64,000 nt of DNA from Dryas octopetala (GCA_963921425.1 OY992833.1:11883738-11947737), one strand, 5' to 3'. Positions 45,360-58,506 are shown, counted from the first letter of the stretch. Notes: generated by a model from the letters alone, not told the origin. Program-made: numbers and translations.

Positions 45360-45609
45360 TGCTTAATCTATTAATCTTGCTTAATCTATATGAATTCTCC
45401 CAATCCATGTTAATGCAAACTACCCCCTTATTATATGAGGTGGAGGAGGGAATTTCCTTGTCTTTGGTTGAAGTTGAATATTAAAAAAAAAAGTATTGTT
45501 ATTCGTACGATATTGACTAACCATTTTGTGTGTCATAATAGATTTTAATAGAGGTTAATCTCATACATGTACATTTGATCAATTGTCTATTTTTTATAAT
45601 TAATTTTTG

Positions 45610-46196
45610 ACACTTAATTTATCCCTCTAACTCAAATTTATTAAACACTTTATCCCAAAACCATTAAAAAAAATAGTAAACTATTCATAACCCCTTGTTT
45701 TGAAGTTGATTAATTCAAAACCCCCACCCCTAATGAAACTAATTCAAACCTCCTATTAGTAACTTAATCTTTCCCAGAAACCCCATGTCAACTAATGCCC
45801 AACTAGGTTTGACCCCCATATTTTTTAATATTCCAATTATAACCCTTGAAAAAATATCAAGGTTAATTTAGGATTATAAGTTATAGGAGATTTTGAGAGA
45901 GTTTCTAGATGGGTAGGGGTTTAGGCAAATTTTTTGAGTGGTTAAGGGATTTAAAATTACGGACAATAAAAAAAAATCAATGCATATGTTAGTACGTTAT
46001 GCACATGTGGCGGCATTTTGGAACCAAATAACCTTCTGTCTGATGTCCTTTTTGGATTTAATTTATGATAACATGAAAATGCCCTTAGGCATAACTACGT
46101 GGCATGCCAATGTTTGGAAAAGTAATGGAGAAATTAATATTTTAAACGTTTTAGGGTAAAGTATTTAATAAAATTAAGTTTGTAGGGGTAAAGTGT
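45610..46196. repeat. MITE-like inverted-repeat element, U3 copy
   Basis: Counterpart of 19656-20242. Confidence 0.55.
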
Positions 46197-48363
46197 AACA
46201 CCCCAAATTTTCATGATTTTGAGTTAAGGGTGTTTCTGAATTAATCAAATTAGTTTAGTACTAATTATATTTTTTTGAGATACAAATGTGGATTTATTCC
46301 ACAAGTTTGTTTTATGAAAGATATCTTTATGGCTTAATCATAATGCATGCACCATTTTTATTCACTTGATTAAAACAAATTTGTTTATGCACTAAAATGG
46401 TATTCTTGGATCACATGCATGTTTACACTTGTATGTTTGTTTACTTGCCTAAATTGTTCTACAAACCACCTACTTATGCACTTACTGAAATAAATAAATT
46501 GTTAAAATGCTTAAGTGATCTTTTCAGATCACATTAATACTTTTGCTTGTATGACTGTGTTTGACAACTACACTAGCTTGTTTAAGTGATAAACTTAACA
46601 ATTAGGAATACCAAAGGGTGAAAAGTTTGACTTTGGAAACCCTAATGTTAACCAGCCTTAGTAGCTAGGACAAGAACCCTAGGTCACTTGAGTAAGAGAT
46701 GAGAAGGTTAGCTATGGCATGGGAGAGTGATCATGACCAAGGCTGGAGGTTGAGTGTGATCTTGGGTTAAGGAAAATAAATTAAAGGGGATAAAATAAAT
46801 AAATGTTGATGTTTAATTAAGTAAGGAAAATGTGACTCTTCTGTTTTCCCTCCAATAACCATATCCTTTCCTATTAAACCAACATCCATTCAGACAAACC
46901 CCTTACACATTAATTCAGAGTTCAACGAGAAAAAGAGAAAGAGAGAAAGGAGACTAAGAATAGGATTCAAGAAGAGGCAAGAATTCAAGAAGAAGAGAAA
47001 AGGTGCAGCTTGCTGCCTTTAATAGAAATTGGTGAGTAATCTCAAGAAATCCTATCCTCTGAGTTCTTATGCATTAGTTCTAGGATTAGAATAATGGTTG
47101 GATGGTTAGTATGAGTTGCATTTCGAGAATACAAAAGTTTTCATGTTTTAAATTCTTGTTTGGCTAAATTTCAAGTTTCTGACCTCACTGCCTTGTTTTC
47201 GAAAACTGTGTTGTTCTAGGAGGAATTTGATCATACTGTTTTAGGGCATAAAACTAGACATTCATATCTTTTTTTTGAGTCAAGAATTACTTGAATCCAA
47301 CCTATTATGGATTTATAATGATTTTTTCAAGTTACACAAAAATCTGAAGCTTTCTACGTGATTCTCAATGAAAAAGTGTTAGGTTTTTATGCACGAATAA
47401 ACTTGGAATGTTGATTTGAAATTGTTATGGAATTTTTGACCATATGAATAGTAAATATGCAGAAAATCAATTTCTGGTGTGAGTTTTGACTCTTCGAAAA
47501 CCCTACTTGCACAACTCCAAATGTTTTGAAAAGTTTTGTACATAAGTATCAATGTGTCTACTAGTTTCCTGTGAAAAATTTTGTTCAAATGATTTTTGTA
47601 TGATTTTATAAAATTCACAGAGCAAACACTGATCTTTTGACCATTTTCAAAAATTATGGGGTACCAAACTGCCATTTTTTATTTTAAGACCTTTTGGCCT
47701 AAACTCTTAGTTTGAACAAGTCACAAATCACCCCTGAGAATGTTCTAGGAAGAAGAGGGAGTCCAATTATCCCTCATTTAAATTTGGGTTGTCAAACCTT
47801 ATGATTTTCAACTAAAACCTTGAAAGTGGTTTTCACAGCATACCTATTTTGTCCTTGTGACTTTTGTTTTGGTTTTCAACATTGAAAAATGTTTTATTTT
47901 ATGATTTAAAACTTGTGTGAAATCAAATGGTAGTTAGTTATGGATTAAAAGTCTCGAATTCAACTTAACTTAATCATTAATCCATCAAAACCCTAGGGAA
48001 CCCTAGGTTTGATCTTGTGAAGTCAATTTTTGATTTTGGTTATGTTTGAAACTAGGATTTGCAACCTACTTGGAAGTATAACAAAGTCAAGAACCTCTTC
48101 CAGGCAGGGGAAGTTAGTCCACTTAAAACCCTATATCTTCTGTATACCTATATGTATCTATATGTATATGTTCTTACACGTGTTTGTGCTATAAATTCTA
48201 TTCGCTAAAAATGTTGTGTTATGCTTTGTTCAGATCATCAATTGCTTTATACTAGGATAACCAAGTTACTAAAACAAGAAACTCAACACTGCTTGGTCTA
48301 TTTAGTTGTTAGAATGTTAGTTGGTTTAATTAATTTTCTTGTGTGACCTGAACGTGAGTTACA
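46194..48363. repeat. LTR-like repeat, U3 copy
   Basis: TGTAACACCCC start, GAGTTACA end. CACTA empty site at 48092-48094. Confidence 0.4.
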
Positions 48364-49480
48364 AATTTTCAATATGGAGATAACAAATTAAGTATAAATG
48401 AAGATCATTAGATTTGGGTTGGATAAGATGGTCTTTCAATAAATATGATATTAATTTCATATTAAACATAGATGGTGATGTGTATTATCACAACAAAACA
48501 AAAGAATAATGTGTATTATTTCACTTTGCCACATAGGATTAGGGCACAAAATACTTGTGCCCTAATAGGGCACAAAATCTTTTCCCATATAGATATAAGT
48601 CTATGCCTATCAAAGCCTATAATCCCTTAACGATTACTTTGTGATGCTATATTTAATGAAATTTTGGGCAATCACCAATGACATTAAAGAAATTACAACT
48701 TAAAAAAAAAAAAAAGTGATTAAAGAAATTAATAATGCTATGTCTTGAATTCTATGGTATGACGAGATATCCTGCATTCAAGAGAATGATTTGAAGGGAT
48801 ACTGACTAACGAAGTCAAATGCTACTAAACTAGTATGTTTTTCTCATTATTTTTTATAATATTTACAATTCAATTAGCCAATTGCTACAATATATATATA
48901 TATATATTCTCTATTCAATGCAAAAGCTACTACCGAAAAAGTCAATCTTCGGAATATATTAGAAATCCGTTAATTGGTATTAATTAAATAAAAGTATAGT
49001 AAGAAATTCAATTCCTTTGCTTTTGGTGATCATGGTGATCATGGTTCTACAAACTATACCATAATTCAGCAAATCTTTCTCTTGAATATTAATTCAAGGT
49101 CAAATCATATTAATTTCTTTGATAGCCCTTTATTGACTGATGTACATTACTCTATGCTTAATGGACAATCTGTTTATAAAAAATAAAATAAAAAATCATT
49201 TTTAAAAATACTGTTTGATCAAAATTAAATTTGAGCCATTACTATACTTTAATTCAATTGATACCAAATTACCAATAAATGGATTTCCAATATATTCCGA
49301 AGATTGACTGTTTCTGTAGGAGCCTTTGCATTGAATAGAGAATATATTTTTGAAATTAGCTAATTGAATTGTAATAATCTTTCTCTTGATAGCCGGACTC
49401 TCGTCTTCATACCATAATTCAAGGTCAAAGCATATTAATTTCTTTGATAGCCCAAAAATGTAATCCATTTGCATTGACAA
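48364..49480. repeat. Spacer and inverted duplication upstream of CLE3
   Basis: Arms at about 48865-48985 and 49250-49370; conserved minus-strand frame 49480-49202. No other gene. Confidence 0.6.
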
Positions 49481-49691
49481 TCAAATCGTTATATGGTAAG
49501 ATACTATGCTTAAATTTTGTTGAATTGATATTGAATTGCTTATAATTTGCATGACCAGTTGACCACTCTACTAATTGCAGAGAAAATCTCGATCAATTTC
49601 TTAATTAAAATGAAAAGCAAATCCTGCGAGCTCATGACATATGATTCAGTTTGATATTGCATTGCATTGCATATTTGCATATAAGAAATCC

Positions 49692-49699
49692 TATAAAAA
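49692..49699 (+). promoter_or_regulatory. CLE3 TATA box
   Basis: TATAAAAA, 34 bp before the ATG. The RY-type TGCATGCA is broken here (TTTGCATATAAG) by a small deletion. Confidence 0.55.
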
Positions 49700-49733
49700 G
49701 GTGTAGTTGGCTGCTCAGAAGGACCATCAAACA

Positions 49734-50207
49734 ATGGCGTTTTCTTCTAAGACCTTCTTGTTTGTATTGTTCACTCTTCTCTTTGTCTCCTCTGTTTTTG
49801 AGTCCAAGTTGGATGGTTCTGAAAATTATCATCCTTTGAGGCAAGTGCCTACGGGTTCAGATCCTGAACATCCCCCTTGTATGCAAAGTTTTGGTTTTGA
49901 AAATTATCATCCTTTGAGGCAAGTGCCTATGGGTCCGGATCCTGAACAGTCTCCTGAATATCCCCCTTTTGTACAAAGTTTTGGTTTATCAAATTATCAT
50001 TCTTTGAGGCAAGTGCCTACAGATATGGATCCTATACAGTCCCCTGAAACTCCCACTTCAAAAGCATATTCCATGCCAAGTTTTGGTTCTTCATTTTACC
50101 ATCCCTTGAGGCAAGTGCCTACAGGTCCGGATCTTGAAAGATCCCCTGAATATCCCCTTTCTATGCGAAGTTTTGGTTTTGAAAAGGCCCAATATTCACC
50201 ACTTTGA
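49734..50207 (+). CDS. CLE3: precursor with four CLE-like motifs, longest intact copy
   Basis: 157 residues. Signal peptide 1-22, then RQVPTGSDPEHP (36-47), RQVPMGPDPEQS (62-73), RQVPTDMDPIQS (92-103) and RQVPTGPDLERS (125-136), spaced 26-33 residues apart. Linkers are Pro/Ser/Phe-rich (SPEYPPFVQSFG). The first motif has His11. A Cys at residue 49 in the first linker is unique to this copy. The last residues (FEKAQYSPL) come from hAT-derived DNA. As with the other copies, hydroxylation of Pro4 and Pro7 and processing before Arg1 would be expected if it behaves as a CLE; the preceding residue is always Leu. Confidence 0.76.
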   Translation: MAFSSKTFLFVLFTLLFVSSVFESKLDGSENYHPLRQVPTGSDPEHPPCMQSFGFENYHPLRQVPMGPDPEQSPEYPPFVQSFGLSNYHSLRQVPTDMDPIQSPETPTSKAYSMPSFGSSFYHPLRQVPTGPDLERSPEYPLSMRSFGFEKAQYSPL

Positions 50208-50747
50208 AAAGGCCTAGTATTTTAAAAGGCCCAATATTTTTTTTGCTGAGTAAAAGTCAACTTCTTTGTTGTTCTAGAAAGAAGTTTACACATTCTCAGT
50301 CCTCACACTCTCTTTATTCTTGGTGTTTTCTGAATTGTCTTATCTCTCTCAGTCTCTTAATTACTCTCTTGGATCGTCTTCTCTCTCGATCTCTTTGTAT
50401 CTTTCTCTCTCCCATTATCACATATTTCACTCTTTCTTTAATTATGTCTCCAATTTCCCTTAGATCTTGACTTTTTTTCTTCATTTATATACTAAAATTC
50501 TCTAAATTCGATTAGAAATTTTGGAAAATTTGGTATTAAGGCTCCAGATTTATAGTAGAAAGAAAAGATGCAAGAAGGTAATATTATTACAAAATTGTGA
50601 ACCGTATATTTTTTATAAAAGTATTGATGTATTATTTTTAACCAAAATTCAAGTTTGCAAAATTTTATAATTTTATTTGTACGACAAAAATTAGAGGCCT
50701 ATTTCAAATTTTCGCACCGGGCCTTCCAAAAGTCAGGGCCGGCACTG
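50180..50747. mobile_element. hAT right-end remnant fused to CLE3
   Basis: Same junction and right end as at CLE1. Confidence 0.85.
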
Positions 50748-51515
50748 CCTCTTCTTCTCTCTTCACGAATCTTTATGCTTAAAGCCTTAAAGGCTAAGCA
50801 TTCTTAGGCCAAAAATAAAAAAGAGAAAGCATTCTTTCATGCAGTATATGTATAGCCATCCATAGTACCCTTCCAACTAGGCATATTATTTAAGCCAAAC
50901 TTTGTTATGACTTTATGTAGTTGGGAGATTTTTTGATAAATGAAAATTGCGACTTTTCTCGAACCCATCTATCAACTTGGCATTGTACTGGATCAACAAG
51001 GTTATAGAGCCTCTGGCCAAAAAAAAAAAAAACAAGGTTGTAGAGCCTCTTTAATTCCTTGGTATTCTCAATTCAGATAATCAACAGCCTAAGATTTGTG
51101 TGTGTGCATGTTGTAATTCATCACGTGCGCTGCGTCACCACCATCTCATGGCCCAAACCCCTGTTCCCCATCCACCAGGCCACCACTAACTTCTCACTTT
51201 ATTGATTGAGTTATGCTTTTTAATTTTTTTTTTTTGGCCCGGGACTTTATTGAGTTATGCTTTTTTTTTTTTTTTTGGCCAATGATTGAGTTATGCTTAA
51301 AGGCTAAGCATTCTCTCTACTTCTCTCTTCACGAATCTTTATGCTTAAAGCCTTAAAGACTAAGCATTCTCAGGCCAAAAAAAAAAAAAAAAAAGGGAAA
51401 GCATTCTTTCATGCAGTATATGTATAGCCATCCATACGTACCCAACCAGCCACCAAGTAAGTTACAATTTCACATAGAAGAAGTGAGAACGTACTTAGCT
51501 GGGGAGACAATTAAA
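50748..51515. repeat. RNH upstream block before RNH5
   Basis: Block plus leader; poly(A)/poly(T) runs vary in length between copies. In-frame ATG at 51411. Confidence 0.6.
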
Positions 51516-52448
51516 ATGGGAGCTAATGGAAGCAGGGAAAGCTCTAAGACTGATGAGGAGGGATCAAGTGAAAATGGTGGCAAGCCCAACGACAATGATA
51601 ACAGGTCCAATGCAGGACTTGCTGCTGGCGCCAATAATGAAAGCAGGGAAAGCTCTAGGACTGATGAGGAGAGATCAAGTGAACGTGATGTGGTGGCCAA
51701 CGTAGCAATTGCTGCTGCAGCTGTTGCAGGGGTTGCCCTACTGGCTTGGGGCTTGTCTGGAACGTTTTCAGGTAATTCAGACCAAATCCAAGGGAAAAAT
51801 AAGTCTGAGATTAAAATGGGAGACAGCAAAGGGTCTTCATCAAGCAAGGGAAGAAGTCAAAATGGTGGTTCTGGTGCAGGTAAAGCAGGAGGAGGAGGAG
51901 GTAGACAGGAGATCCAGCGTTTTTGGTCTTGTCCTCCCTCTGGTTGGATTAAAGTCAACACAGATGGGAGTTGCAGGGGAGGTTCTAATATTGCTGCTGG
52001 AGGCCTTCTCAGAGATGAGAAGGGTGCTTGGATTAAAGGGTTTACTTTTAATATTGGAGTTGGCACTGTTCAAGAGGCTGAGTTTTGGGGTATTCTGAAA
52101 GGGCTGAGCCTTGCTTGGGAGAATGGTTTCAAGAAAGTGCGGGTAGAGTGTGATTCAGAGACTGCTGTTATACTCCTCTATAAATCTCAACTTAGAGTTA
52201 AGCACCCTCTCTTCCATTTATTTACTGAGTGCAAGGACTTGATGAGTAAAAGCTGGGATTGTGATGTTACTTATGTGAACAGGGAGAAAAATAAGGCTGC
52301 TGATCATCTGGCAGGTCTCAGTTTTGGTCATGACGTGGGTTGTCATGTGCTGGACTCTCCTCCATCTAGTCTGGAAGACATTTTAGTTAATGATAAGGCT
52401 CATGTTGCTGCTATTAGGGCTGTTCCTGCTGATCTGTCTTGGGCTTAG
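51516..52448 (+). CDS. RNH5: long-form RNase H-fold protein, most divergent domain
   Basis: 310 residues from the conserved ATG (345 from ATG 51411, which adds MQYMYSHPYVPNQPPSKLQF and 15 more). Two Ser/Glu modules, hydrophobic 59-80, Gly/Ser linker and FWSCPPSGWIKVNTDGS. It lacks one residue after SCRG. Asp150, Glu189, Asp213 and Asp263 keep the catalytic pattern. Residues around 219-245 (VILLYKSQLRVKHPLFHLFT) differ from every other copy, and the C terminus (GHDVGCHVLD, EDILVNDKAHVAAIR) is shared only with RNH6. No frame damage. Confidence 0.78.
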   Translation: MGANGSRESSKTDEEGSSENGGKPNDNDNRSNAGLAAGANNESRESSRTDEERSSERDVVANVAIAAAAVAGVALLAWGLSGTFSGNSDQIQGKNKSEIKMGDSKGSSSSKGRSQNGGSGAGKAGGGGGRQEIQRFWSCPPSGWIKVNTDGSCRGGSNIAAGGLLRDEKGAWIKGFTFNIGVGTVQEAEFWGILKGLSLAWENGFKKVRVECDSETAVILLYKSQLRVKHPLFHLFTECKDLMSKSWDCDVTYVNREKNKAADHLAGLSFGHDVGCHVLDSPPSSLEDILVNDKAHVAAIRAVPADLSWA

Positions 52449-53448
52449 GCCCGCCAATGTACCCAAAAAAAAAAAAACAAAGCAGGAGGAGGAGGAGCAA
52501 GCAAAGCAGGAGGGAGTGCAGTTCCAGTGAAGACGAAACTATATTTGAACGTGAACCTGCTGCCTATTTTCAGTGTTGCGTAAATAGGCTTTGATATGTC
52601 CAACTATTGTACTGTCATCTACTTAATTAATACTCACCTCTCCGCACTCGAGTGCGTTAATGTCCACATTTTAGCTCACATAGTATATTTAATAAATCTT
52701 TCATATTTTGCATATGTTTTTAATTTTTTGAGAAAATTACAAATCTGGTCCACTTATTTTATACCTAATTCAATTTTAGTCTATGATCTTTTTTAAGTTC
52801 AATTTTGGTCCACTTATTTTATATTTAGTTCAATTTTAGTTCACGATCCTTTTTAAATTATGATTTTAAATCATTTTAGTTGTGTTTTTTTTAACTATAA
52901 TTGAAGTATAGGCTATATTTTATCATTATTAGTCATATGAACCAATTTAGAGTATTAGAATTAAAAATAATTGAAGTTTGGTAAAGTTTGATAAAAAATC
53001 TAAAAATTTTCTACGAAAAATTGGTAGTTTCGGGTACCCTATTTTGGAGACAATTATCTTGAGTTTTAGAACTCCGATTTGAATGATCTTTATATGGTTG
53101 TAAAGAGGAGATGTATAGCTTTAAAACAAATATATGTTTGTTGAATTTGGTTGAGATTTGATAGGGTAAAAGGCATGACAAATTTAAGAAAACAAATCTG
53201 AACCTTTATTGAACAAGTGAAACAATTATTGTACCAAAACATAACTTAAAAAAAATTGTGAACCAAAATTGAACTATGTATAAAATAAGTAGACTAAATA
53301 TGTAATTTCCTCTTCTTCTAAATATGAAGAGACAATCTTCCTTCGATGCATGCACCCTTCCCTCTCTTCTTCCTTTTCTTCTCCATCTCTTCTTTAATTT
53401 CCCTCTTATCTTCAATCTACTTCTTTCGTCTCCTATGTCTCTTCTTCT
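52449..53448. repeat. RNH5 3' flank with MITE-like inverted repeat
   Basis: After an A-run and GGAGGAGGAGC stretch comes an element with ends GAGAAAATTACAAATCTGGT and the complement of GAGGAAATTACATATTTAGT (about 52728-53312), with tandem TCCACTTATTTTATA(C/T) units inside. It is shared with the RNH6 flank up to about 53448, where the sequence switches to the U1-type spacer. Confidence 0.6.
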
Positions 53449-53740
53449 AATTCATAATAATTTATAAGAAAATTATTTTAATTCATAATAAAGTCATTTT
53501 AATTTATAAAAAAATCATTTTAATTCATAATAAATTCATTCCCCGATTTGAAGGGTATTTACCCCTATTTGAAGGGTATTTCCCTTCCTAGGGTATAAAG
53601 TGGGCTTTGTAAAGGCTGCATGTTAGGTTTTAACTCCGAAATTTTGGGCAAAATAAAAGGATTTAATTAAAAATACTAAATCACTACCGGTCTTAGTCTA
53701 AAAAAGGCTTATAAAATAGACTGAACTTTAACTCTCCCTT
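53449..53740. repeat. Right half of the long foldback element, U4
   Basis: Matches 19117-19403 and starts abruptly at the recombination junction; the left arm is missing so it cannot fold back. Confidence 0.75.
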
Positions 53741-53992
53741 TTCTTAATCTATCAATCTTGCTTAATCTATATGAATTCTCCCAATCCATGTTAATGCAAA
53801 CTACCCCCTTATTATATGAGGTGGAGGAGGGAATTTCCTTGTCTTTGGTTGAAGTTAATATTAAAAAAAAAGTATTGTTATTCGTACGATATTGACTAAT
53901 TAACCATTTTGTGTGTCATAATAGATTTTAATAGAGGTTAATCTCATACATGTACATTTGATCGATTGTCTATTTTTTATAATTAATTTTTG

Positions 53993-54574
53993 ACACTTAA
54001 TTTATCCCTCTAACTCAAATTTATTAAACACTTTATCCCAAAAACATTAAAAAAAATAGTAAACTATTCATAACCCCTTGTTTTGAAGTTGATTAATTCA
54101 AAACCCCCACCCCTAATGAAACTAATTCAAACCTCCTATTAGTAACTTAATCTTTCCCAGAAACCCCAGGTCAACTAATACCCAACTAGGTTTGACCCCC
54201 ATATTTTTTAATATTTCAATTATAACCCTTGAAAAAATATCAAGGTTAATTTAGGATTATAAGTTATAGGAGATTTTGAGAGAGTTTCTAGATGGGTAGG
54301 GGTTTAGGCAAATTTTTTGGGTGGTTAAGGGATTTAAAATTACGGACAATAAAAAAAATCAATGCATATGTTAGTTATGCACATGTGGCACCATTTTGGA
54401 ACCAAATAACCTTCTGTCTGATGTCCTTTTTGGATTTAATTTATGATAACATGAAAATGCCCTTAGGCATAACTACGTGGCATGCCAATGTTTGGAAAAG
54501 TAATGGAGAAATTAATATTTTAAACGTTTTAGGGTAAAGTATTTAATAAAATTAAGTTTGTAGGGGTAAAGTGT
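53993..54574. repeat. MITE-like inverted-repeat element, U4 copy
   Basis: Counterpart of 19656-20242. Confidence 0.55.
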
Positions 54575-56743
54575 AACACCCCAAATTTTCATGATTTTGA
54601 GTTAAGGGTGTTTTTGAATTAATCAAATTAGTTTAGTACTAATTATATGTTTTTGAGATACAAATGTGGATTTATTCCACAAGTTTGTTTTATGAAAGAT
54701 ATCTTTATGGCTTAATCATAATGCATGCACCATTTTTATTCACTTGATTAAAAAAAATTTGTTTATGCACTAAAATGGTATTCTTGGATCACATGCATGT
54801 TTACACTTGTATGTTTGTTTACTTGCCTAAATTGTTATACAAACCACCTACTTAACTTATTGAAATAAATAAATTGTTAAAATGCTTAAGTGATCTTTTC
54901 AGATCACATTAATACTTTTGCTTGTATGACTGTGTTTGACAACTACACTAGCTTGTTTAAGTGATAAACTTAACAATTAGGAATACCAAAGGGTGAAAAG
55001 TTTGACTTTGGAAACCCTAATGTTAACCAGCCTTAGTAGCTAGGACAAGAACCCTAGGTCACTTGAGTAAGAGATGAGAAGGTTAGCCATGGCATGGGAG
55101 AGTGATCATGACCAAGGCTGGAGGTTGAGTGTGATCTTGGTTAAGGAAAATAAATTAAAGGGGATAAAATAAATAAATGTTGATGTTTAATTAAGTAAGG
55201 AAAATGTGACTCTTCTGTTTTCCCTCCAACAACCATATCCTTCCTATTAAACCAACATCCATTCAGACAAACCCCTTACACATTAATTCAGAGTTCAACG
55301 AGAAAAAGAGAAAGAGAGAAAGGAGACTGAGAATAGGATTCAAGAAGAGGCAAGAATTCAAGAAGAAGAGAAAAGGTGCAGCTTGCTGCCTTTAATAGAA
55401 ATTGGTGAGTAATCTCAAGAAAACCTATCCTCTGAGTTCTTATGCATTAGTTTTAGGATTGAATAATGGTTGGATGGTTAGTATGAGTTGCATTTCGAGA
55501 ATACAAAAGCTTTCATGTTTTAAATTCTTGTTTGGCTAAATTTCAAGTTTCTGACCTCACTACCTTGTTTTCGAAAACTGTGTTGTAGTAGGAGGAATTT
55601 GATCATACTGTTTTAGGGCATAAAACTAGACATTCATATCTTTTTTTTGAGTCAAGAATTACTTGAATCCAACCTATTATGGATTTATAATGATTTTTTC
55701 AAGTTACACAAAAATCTGAAGCTTTCTACGTGATTCTCAATGAAAAAGTGTTAGGTTTTTATGCACGAATAAACTTGGAATGTTGATTTGAAATTGTTAT
55801 GGAATTTTTGACCATATGAATAGTAAATATGCAGAAAATCAATTTCTGGTGTGAGTTTTGACTCTTCGAAAACCCTACTTGCACAACTCCAAATATTTTG
55901 AAAAGTTTTGTACATAAGTATCAATGTGTCTACTAGTTTCCTGTGAAAAATTTTGTTCAAATGATTTTTGTATGATTTTATAAAATTCACAGAGCAAACA
56001 CTGATCTTTTGACCATTTTCAAAAATTATGGGGTACCAAACTGCCATTTTTATTTTAAGACCTTTTGGCCTAAACTCTTGGTTTGAACAAGTCACAAATC
56101 ACCCCTGGGAATGTTCTAGGAAGAAGAGGGAGTCCAATTACCCCTCATTTAAATTTGGGTTGTCAAACCTTATGATTTTCAACTAAAACCTTGAAAGTGG
56201 TTTTCACAGCATACCTATTTTGTCCTTGTGACTTTTGTTTTGGTTTTCAACATTGAAAAATGTTTTATTTTATGATTTAAAACTTGCGTGAAATCAAATG
56301 GTAGTTAGTTATGGATTAAAAGTCTCGAATTCAACTTAACTTAATCATTAATCCATCAAAACCCTAAGGAACCCTAGGTTTGATCTTGTGAAGTCAATTT
56401 TTGATTTTGGTTATGTTTGAAACTAGGATTTGCAACCTACTTGGAAGTATAACAAAGCCAAGAACCTCTTCCAGATAGGGGAAGTTAGTCCACTTAAAAC
56501 CCTATATCTTCTTTATACCTACATGTATCTATATGTATATGTGCTTACATGTGTTTGTGCTACTAGTGCTATAAATTCTATTCGCTAAAAATGTTGTGTT
56601 ATGCTTTGTTCAGATCATCAATTGCTTTATACTAGGATAACCAAGTTACTAAAACAAGAAACTCAACACTGCTTGGTCTATTTAGTTGTTAGAATGTTAG
56701 TTGGTTTAATTAATTTTCTTGTGTGACCTGAACGTGAGTTACA
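54572..56743. repeat. LTR-like repeat, U4 copy
   Basis: Closest in detail to the U1 copy; the CACTA empty site is at 56463-56465 in the sequence AAGCCAAGAACCTCTTCCAG. Confidence 0.4.
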
Positions 56744-57858
56744 GATTTTCAATATGGAGATAACAAATTAAGTATAAATGAAGATCATTAGATTTGGGTT
56801 GGATAAGATGGTCTTTCAATAAATATGATATTAATTTCATATTAAACATAGATGGTGATGTGTATTATCACAACAAAACAAAAGAATGATGTGTATTATT
56901 TCACTTTGCCACATAGGATTAGGGCACAAAATACTTGTGCCCTAATAGGGCACAAAATCTTTTCCCATATAGATATAAGTCTATGCCTATCAAAGCCTAT
57001 AATCCCTTAACGATTACTTTGTGATGCTATATTTAATGAAATTTTGGGCAATCACCAATGACATTAAAGAAATTACAACTTAAAAAAAAAAAAAAGAGAT
57101 TAAAGAAATTAATAATGCTATGTCTTGAATTCTATGGTATGACGAGATATCCTGCATTCAAGAGAATGATTTGAAGGGATACTGACTAACGAAGTCAAAT
57201 GCTACTAAACTAGTATGTTTTTCTCATTATTTTTTATAATATTTACAATTCAATTAGCCAATTATTGCTACAATATATATATTCTCTATTCAATGCAAAA
57301 GCTGCTACCGAAAAAGTCAATCTTCGGAATATATTAGAAATCCGTTAATTGGTATTAATTAAATAAAAGTATAGTAAGAAATTCAATTCCTTTGCTTTTG
57401 GTGATCATGGTGATCATGGTTCTACAAACTATACCATAATTCAGCAAATCTTTCTCTTGAATATTAATTCAAGGTCAAATCATATTAATTTCTTTGATAG
57501 CCCTTTATTGACTGATGTACATTACTCTATGCCTAATGGACAATCTGTTTATAAAAAATAAAAATAAAAATCATTTTTAAAAATACTGTTTGATCAAAAT
57601 TAAATTTGAGCCATTACTATACTTTAATTCAATTGATACCAAATTACCAATAAATGGATTTCCAATATATTCCGAAGATTGACTGTTTCTGTAGGAGCCT
57701 TTGCATTGAATAGAGAATATATTTTTGAAATTAGCTAATTGAATTGTAATAATCTTTCTCTTGATAGCCGGACTCTCGTCTTCATACCATAATTCAAGGT
57801 CAAAGCATATTAATTTCTTTGATAGCCCAAAATGTAATCCATTTGCATTGACAATCAA
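56744..57858. repeat. Spacer and inverted duplication upstream of CLE4
   Basis: Arms at about 57240-57360 and 57635-57755; conserved minus-strand frame 57858-57577. Confidence 0.6.
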
Positions 57859-58068
57859 ATCGTTATATGGTAAGATACTATGCTTAAATTTTGTTGAATT
57901 GATATTGAATTGCTTATAATTTGCATTGACCAGTTGACCACTCTACTAATTGCAGAGAAAATCTCGATAAATTTCTTAATTAAAATGAAAAGCAAATCCT
58001 GCGAGCTCATGACATATGATTCAGTGTGATATTGCATTGCATTGCATATTTGCATGCATAAGAAATCC

Positions 58069-58076
58069 TATAAAAA
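58069..58076 (+). promoter_or_regulatory. CLE4 TATA box
   Basis: TATAAAAA, 34 bp before the ATG, with intact TGCATGCA upstream. Confidence 0.55.
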
Positions 58077-58110
58077 GGTGTAGTTGGCTGTTCAGAAGGA
58101 CCATCAAACA

Positions 58111-58506
58111 ATGGCGTTTTCTTCTAAGACCTTCTTGTTTGTATTGTTCACTCTTCTCTTTGTCTCCTCTGCTTTTGAGTCCAAGTTGGATGGTTCTGAA
58201 AATTATCATCCTTTGAGGCAAGTGCCTATGGGTCCGGATCTTGAACAGTCTTCTGAATATCCCCCTTTTGTACAAAGTTTTGGTTCATCAAATTATCATT
58301 CTTTGAGGCAAGTGCCTACGGATTCGGATCCTATACAGTCCCCCGAAACTCCCCCTTCAAAACCATATTCCATGCCAAGTTTTGGTTCTTCATTTTACCA
58401 TCCCTTGAGGCAAGTGCCTACAGGTCCGGATCTTGAAAGATCCCCTGAATATCTCCCTTCTATGCGAAGTTTTGGTTTTGAAAAGGCCCAATATTCACCA
58501 CTTTGA
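58111..58506 (+). CDS. CLE4: precursor with three CLE-like motifs
   Basis: 131 residues and nearly the same as CLE1. Motifs RQVPMGPDLEQS (36-47), RQVPTDSDPIQS (66-77) and RQVPTGPDLERS (100-111). Position 9 Pro is Leu in the first and third motifs. hAT-derived C terminus as in CLE1. The close match to CLE1 together with the matching spacer shows U4's right part derives recently from U1 or the reverse. Confidence 0.75.
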   Translation: MAFSSKTFLFVLFTLLFVSSAFESKLDGSENYHPLRQVPMGPDLEQSSEYPPFVQSFGSSNYHSLRQVPTDSDPIQSPETPPSKPYSMPSFGSSFYHPLRQVPTGPDLERSPEYLPSMRSFGFEKAQYSPL

